From Paenibacillus alkaliterrae (GTDB lineage: Bacteria; Bacillota; Bacilli; Paenibacillales; Paenibacillaceae), in contig NZ_JAKGAP010000003.1 in the NCBI RefSeq assembly GCF_021532375.1, positions 1 to 64,000 on the forward strand: a stretch of 64,000 nt of DNA, in the 5' to 3' direction. Positions 61,690 through 64,000 of the stretch are shown piece after piece. Below the pieces are notes generated by a model. It saw nothing but the letters and a program-made list of their open reading frames with translations. It did no database searches and was not told the DNA's origin. Numbering within the stretch: the first letter of the stretch is position 1; every line of letters starts with the position of its first letter. A program made the translations under genes and the position numbers.

Positions 61690-61955
61690 GAACATATTCG
61701 GTTGTAGCAGGTATAACTGGCTCTGCTACGTAAAATGTTCAAGCCTCCGAAAGAGCCGAGTTTCTTAAGAATCTTACAATAGGCTCATACGTACTCCCAA
61801 AGGCATAGCCAATGGGATAGAGGGGTTGGACGGTAACCAATCCGTCAACGTGTCAACTCCACTGGTGTTAAGCATCCTGAAATAAGTCAGGTTGATACAC
61901 CAGAAACCCTCACTTCATCCGAAGCGTCAGTGTAGGTAAGTGGCGGGAGTGTTCA
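61690..61955 (+). mobile_element. Probable non-autonomous IS200/IS605-like element with structured RNA ends
   Basis: About 265 bases without a gene form several hairpins: GTAGCAG/CTGCTAC (61704-61729), GTTGGACGG/CCGTCAAC (61825-61849), CTGGTGT/ACACCAG (61862-61903) and a terminal CCCTCACTT/AAGTGGCGGG (about 61906-61946), then TGTTCA. A subterminal left hairpin plus a right end of stacked hairpins ending in GTTCA resembles IS200/IS605 ends and the omega-RNA scaffold of TnpB elements. No tnpA or tnpB frame is present. It lies between ureF and ureG. An alternative is an unrelated cis-regulatory RNA. Confidence 0.4.
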
Positions 61956-61973
61956 TTTATTCTTTTGTTGCTT

Positions 61974-62666
61974 CTAAGACATAAATAATCTGGAGTACAG
62001 CCGCTCATGCCGAATCATCGCAACCTCGGACATAGGCATATTTGCGTACGCCTCCTCCGGCTCCAGCTGACTTGCCAGCTCCATCGCCCGCTCCGTAAGA
62101 GGAGCCAATCTCGCGATCAACGACTGTCCCTCCGTCTGTCCGATCGGCATGAGCCGGAGCGCGCTGTTCACACAAGTAACGATACAGGTATAGAAGTAGC
62201 CTTGGAGCGCCCTCTCCTCGGCTGCGCCCAACTGCCAGCAGGCATAACCATGCGCGAGCGGATGAGAAGCTAAGCATCGTCCTGCGCGCATGGCTTCCAT
62301 AACCGGCATCCAGTTCAGCTGCGGGTGAATGGCGGCCGCAAGCTGCAGCAGTCTGCGTCCCATCTTCTCCACCCCGCTCCGTGTTTCGGAGGCGATTCTT
62401 TGAACCTGCACAAGCCGCTCTACCGACCATAAGCGCTCCCAGTCTCCTGCCGGAGCATCCCGGTAAACGGCTTTTATAACCATAGCATCCGAGCTGGCCC
62501 AGCTTTGCAGAAGCATCGCTGAAATATAGTCGTATAGCTGGGACGAATGATTCATTCTTCCTTCCTGAACCATCGTCTCCAGACCGAACGAATGGGAGAA
62601 GCCGCCGATTGGCAAGGCCGAATCCAGCAGTTGCTGCATGGCAAGCCATCTGACGTTATCGTTCAT
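61974..62666 (-). CDS. ureF: Urease accessory protein UreF
   Basis: A 230-residue UreF that works with UreD and UreG to deliver nickel. QQLLDSALPIGGFSHSFGLE (near residue 12), MVQEGRMNHSSQLYDYI and GYFYTCIVTCVNSALRLMPI are family hallmarks. ATG 62666 follows GGGGAG by 8 bases. It begins 31 bases after the ureC stop. Confidence 0.94.
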   Translation of the reverse strand: MNDNVRWLAMQQLLDSALPIGGFSHSFGLETMVQEGRMNHSSQLYDYISAMLLQSWASSDAMVIKAVYRDAPAGDWERLWSVERLVQVQRIASETRSGVEKMGRRLLQLAAAIHPQLNWMPVMEAMRAGRCLASHPLAHGYACWQLGAAEERALQGYFYTCIVTCVNSALRLMPIGQTEGQSLIARLAPLTERAMELASQLEPEEAYANMPMSEVAMIRHERLYSRLFMS

Positions 62667-62697
62667 CCTGTCGCTCCCCTTCAAGCCTTGCATTCAT

Positions 62698-64000
62698 CTA
62701 GAATAAAAAATAACGCTGAGCCATTGGCAGCACATCTGCCGGCTCGCATGTGACATGCTCTCCGTCCACTTTGACATGATAGGTCTCCGCATCAACCTCA
62801 AGCTTTGGCGTTGCGTCATTATGAATCATGTCCTTCTTTGTGACGGAGCGGCAGCCCTTGACCGGTTCGATCCGCTTCTGAAGCCCCAGCTCCCGCGCTA
62901 TTCCGCGGTCATAGGCCGCTTGAGATACGAACGTAATCGAGCTGCTGTAAACAAGCTTGCCAAAGGAAGCGAACATCGGACGTCCGAACACCGGCTGCGG
63001 CGTCGGTATCGACGCGTTCGGATCCCCCATTTGGGCATAAGCGATGCTGCCCCCCTTCAACACCAAATCAGGCTTCACGCCAAAAAACATCGGGTTCCAT
63101 AGGACCAAATCGGCAAATTTCCCTTCCTCCACCGAACCGACGAGATGGGATACGCCATGCGTAATCGCAGGATTAATCGTATATTTGGCCATATACCTCT
63201 TGATACGGAAATTATCATGCTGTTCGTTGTCAGGCGATAACGGACCGCGCTGCCGCTTCATTTTATCCGCTGTTTGCCAAGTCCTGATAATGACCTCGCC
63301 CACGCGGCCCATCGCTTGCGAGTCCGAGCTAATCATGCTGAATACGCCCATGTCATGCAAAATATCTTCGGCCGCGATCGTTTCCGGCCTGATTCTGGAA
63401 TCGGCGAACGCTACGTCCTCCGGAATGCGGCTGTCCAGATGATGGCATACCATCAGCATGTCGAGATGCTCCTCAATCGTATTAACCGTAAAAGGCCGCG
63501 TCGGATTCGTAGAAGAAGGAAGCACGTTCAGTTCTCCGGCGGCCACAATAATATCCGGTGCGTGGCCACCGCCCGCTCCCTCCGTATGGTATGTATGAAT
63601 GGTACGGCCGCCGATCGCAGCTAACGTATCCTCTACAAACCCGGCTTCGTTAAGCGTATCCGTATGTATCGCGACCTGAATGTCATACAGATCCGCCGCC
63701 TGCAGGCAGGCATCAATCGCCGCCGGCGTCGTTCCCCAGTCCTCATGAAGCTTAAGCCCGATCGCGCCCGCTTCGATTTGTTCAATAAGCGGCGCCGTGA
63801 AGGATGCATTGCCTTTGCCGGTAAATCCGATATTCATCGGAAAATGCTCCGCCGCCTCCAGCATCCGGCGCATATGCCACGCGCCGGGCGTAACCGTCGT
63901 CGCATTGGTACCTGTCGCAGGCCCCGTTCCTCCGCCGATCATCGTCGTAACGCCGGACGAAAGCGCCGTCTCGATTTGCTGCGGGCATATAAAATGGATA
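62698..64000 (-). CDS. ureC: Urease alpha subunit UreC (partial, 5' end outside window)
   Basis: About 434 C-terminal residues of the catalytic urease subunit, which hydrolyses urea to ammonia and carbamate. The frame runs to the window edge, with [20 protein letters not shown] upstream of the first in-window ATG, so the gene continues beyond 64000. Active-site features are the carbamylated Lys in [12 protein letters not shown], the nickel His in [14 protein letters not shown] and the catalytic flap His in [14 protein letters not shown]. The stop at 62698 is followed by ureF with no ureE between. ureA and ureB presumably lie upstream. Confidence 0.97.
   Translation of the reverse strand, partial: IHFICPQQIETALSSGVTTMIGGGTGPATGTNATTVTPGAWHMRRMLEAAEHFPMNIGFTGKGNASFTAPLIEQIEAGAIGLKLHEDWGTTPAAIDACLQAADLYDIQVAIHTDTLNEAGFVEDTLAAIGGRTIHTYHTEGAGGGHAPDIIVAAGELNVLPSSTNPTRPFTVNTIEEHLDMLMVCHHLDSRIPEDVAFADSRIRPETIAAEDILHDMGVFSMISSDSQAMGRVGEVIIRTWQTADKMKRQRGPLSPDNEQHDNFRIKRYMAKYTINPAITHGVSHLVGSVEEGKFADLVLWNPMFFGVKPDLVLKGGSIAYAQMGDPNASIPTPQPVFGRPMFASFGKLVYSSSITFVSQAAYDRGIARELGLQKRIEPVKGCRSVTKKDMIHNDATPKLEVDAETYHVKVDGEHVTCEPADVLPMAQRYFLF

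Noticed and set aside
61690-61955. Cobalamin or nickel-cobalt riboswitch in the urease operon
   Set aside because: No conserved riboswitch core was visible, and the hairpins read best on the strand opposite to the ure genes.

Overview
The window looks like a chromosome segment of a spore-forming, Gram-positive Paenibacillus-type bacterium. The evidence is AGGAGG-type ribosome binding sites, an intact sigK, cre-like CcpA sites, an SLH-anchored pectin lyase, Lpl/Yes-type sugar ABC transporters with AraC-type sensors, and many 6-60 bp intergenic gaps within same-strand gene runs. No phage, CRISPR array, rRNA or tRNA was seen.

Layout. (1) 0.4-6.6 kb: an RpiR-regulated catabolic locus with a class II aldolase, RpiR regulator, 2-hydroxyacid dehydrogenase, FGGY kinase and GntP permease. 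It carries a 15-bp operator repeated four times between the divergent genes and again before the permease. (2) 6.7-9.6 kb: an IS graveyard. An IS1182 transposase and a zeta-like toxin gene are each cut by an IS66 arm, and the two arms meet head to head at a 50-bp perfect palindrome. (3) 9.7-12.9 kb: sigK, tellurium-resistance-type remnants, a UPF0158 gene and a small coiled-coil gene. (4) 12.9-17.4 kb: an operon of membrane glycerophosphodiesterase, SGNH esterase and an ABC-2 exporter pair. (5) 17.6-24.3 kb: a large PL11 rhamnogalacturonan lyase with SLH domains and a secreted beta-helix protein. (6) 24.5-27.1 kb: tandem DUF445 genes. (7) 27.1-29.6 kb: decayed genes (COG4315/cupredoxin, a second cupredoxin, an anti-sigma factor, GMC oxidoreductase). 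(8) 29.7-41.2 kb: GH95 fucosidase with a divergent AraC regulator, then two paralogous solute-binding proteins, one permease pair and a membrane AraC-type sensor. (9) 41.4-47.7 kb: a repeat-rich stretch with MITE copies and broken HIT, VOC and phosphatase genes between intact GNAT, MTHFR-like, LysR and SIMPL genes. (10) 47.8-52.7 kb: MFS transporter, DEDDh exonuclease, GH4 glycosidase and its AraC regulator. (11) 52.8-59.5 kb: a nucleoside uptake and phosphorolysis operon (BMP/Nup-type ABC transporter, phosphorylase) with a sulfite-oxidase-like gene embedded, then a MarR gene. (12) 59.9-64 kb: the end of a urease operon (ureC-ureF-ureG-ureD) with a probable non-autonomous IS200/IS605-like element between ureF and ureG.

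How it fits together. The theme is plant-polymer and sugar scavenging (pectin, fucosides, alpha-galactosides or uronides, an unassigned sugar acid) plus nitrogen salvage (nucleosides, urea). Two repeat families shape the accessory parts: a MITE of about 360 bp with terminal inverted repeats (four copies) and a 51-bp-period repeat (three loci). Several gene truncations sit exactly at these repeats. I found no defence system. The strongest candidates for something undescribed are the sugar-acid locus with its operator array, the structured insertion inside the urease operon, and the 51-bp repeat family.
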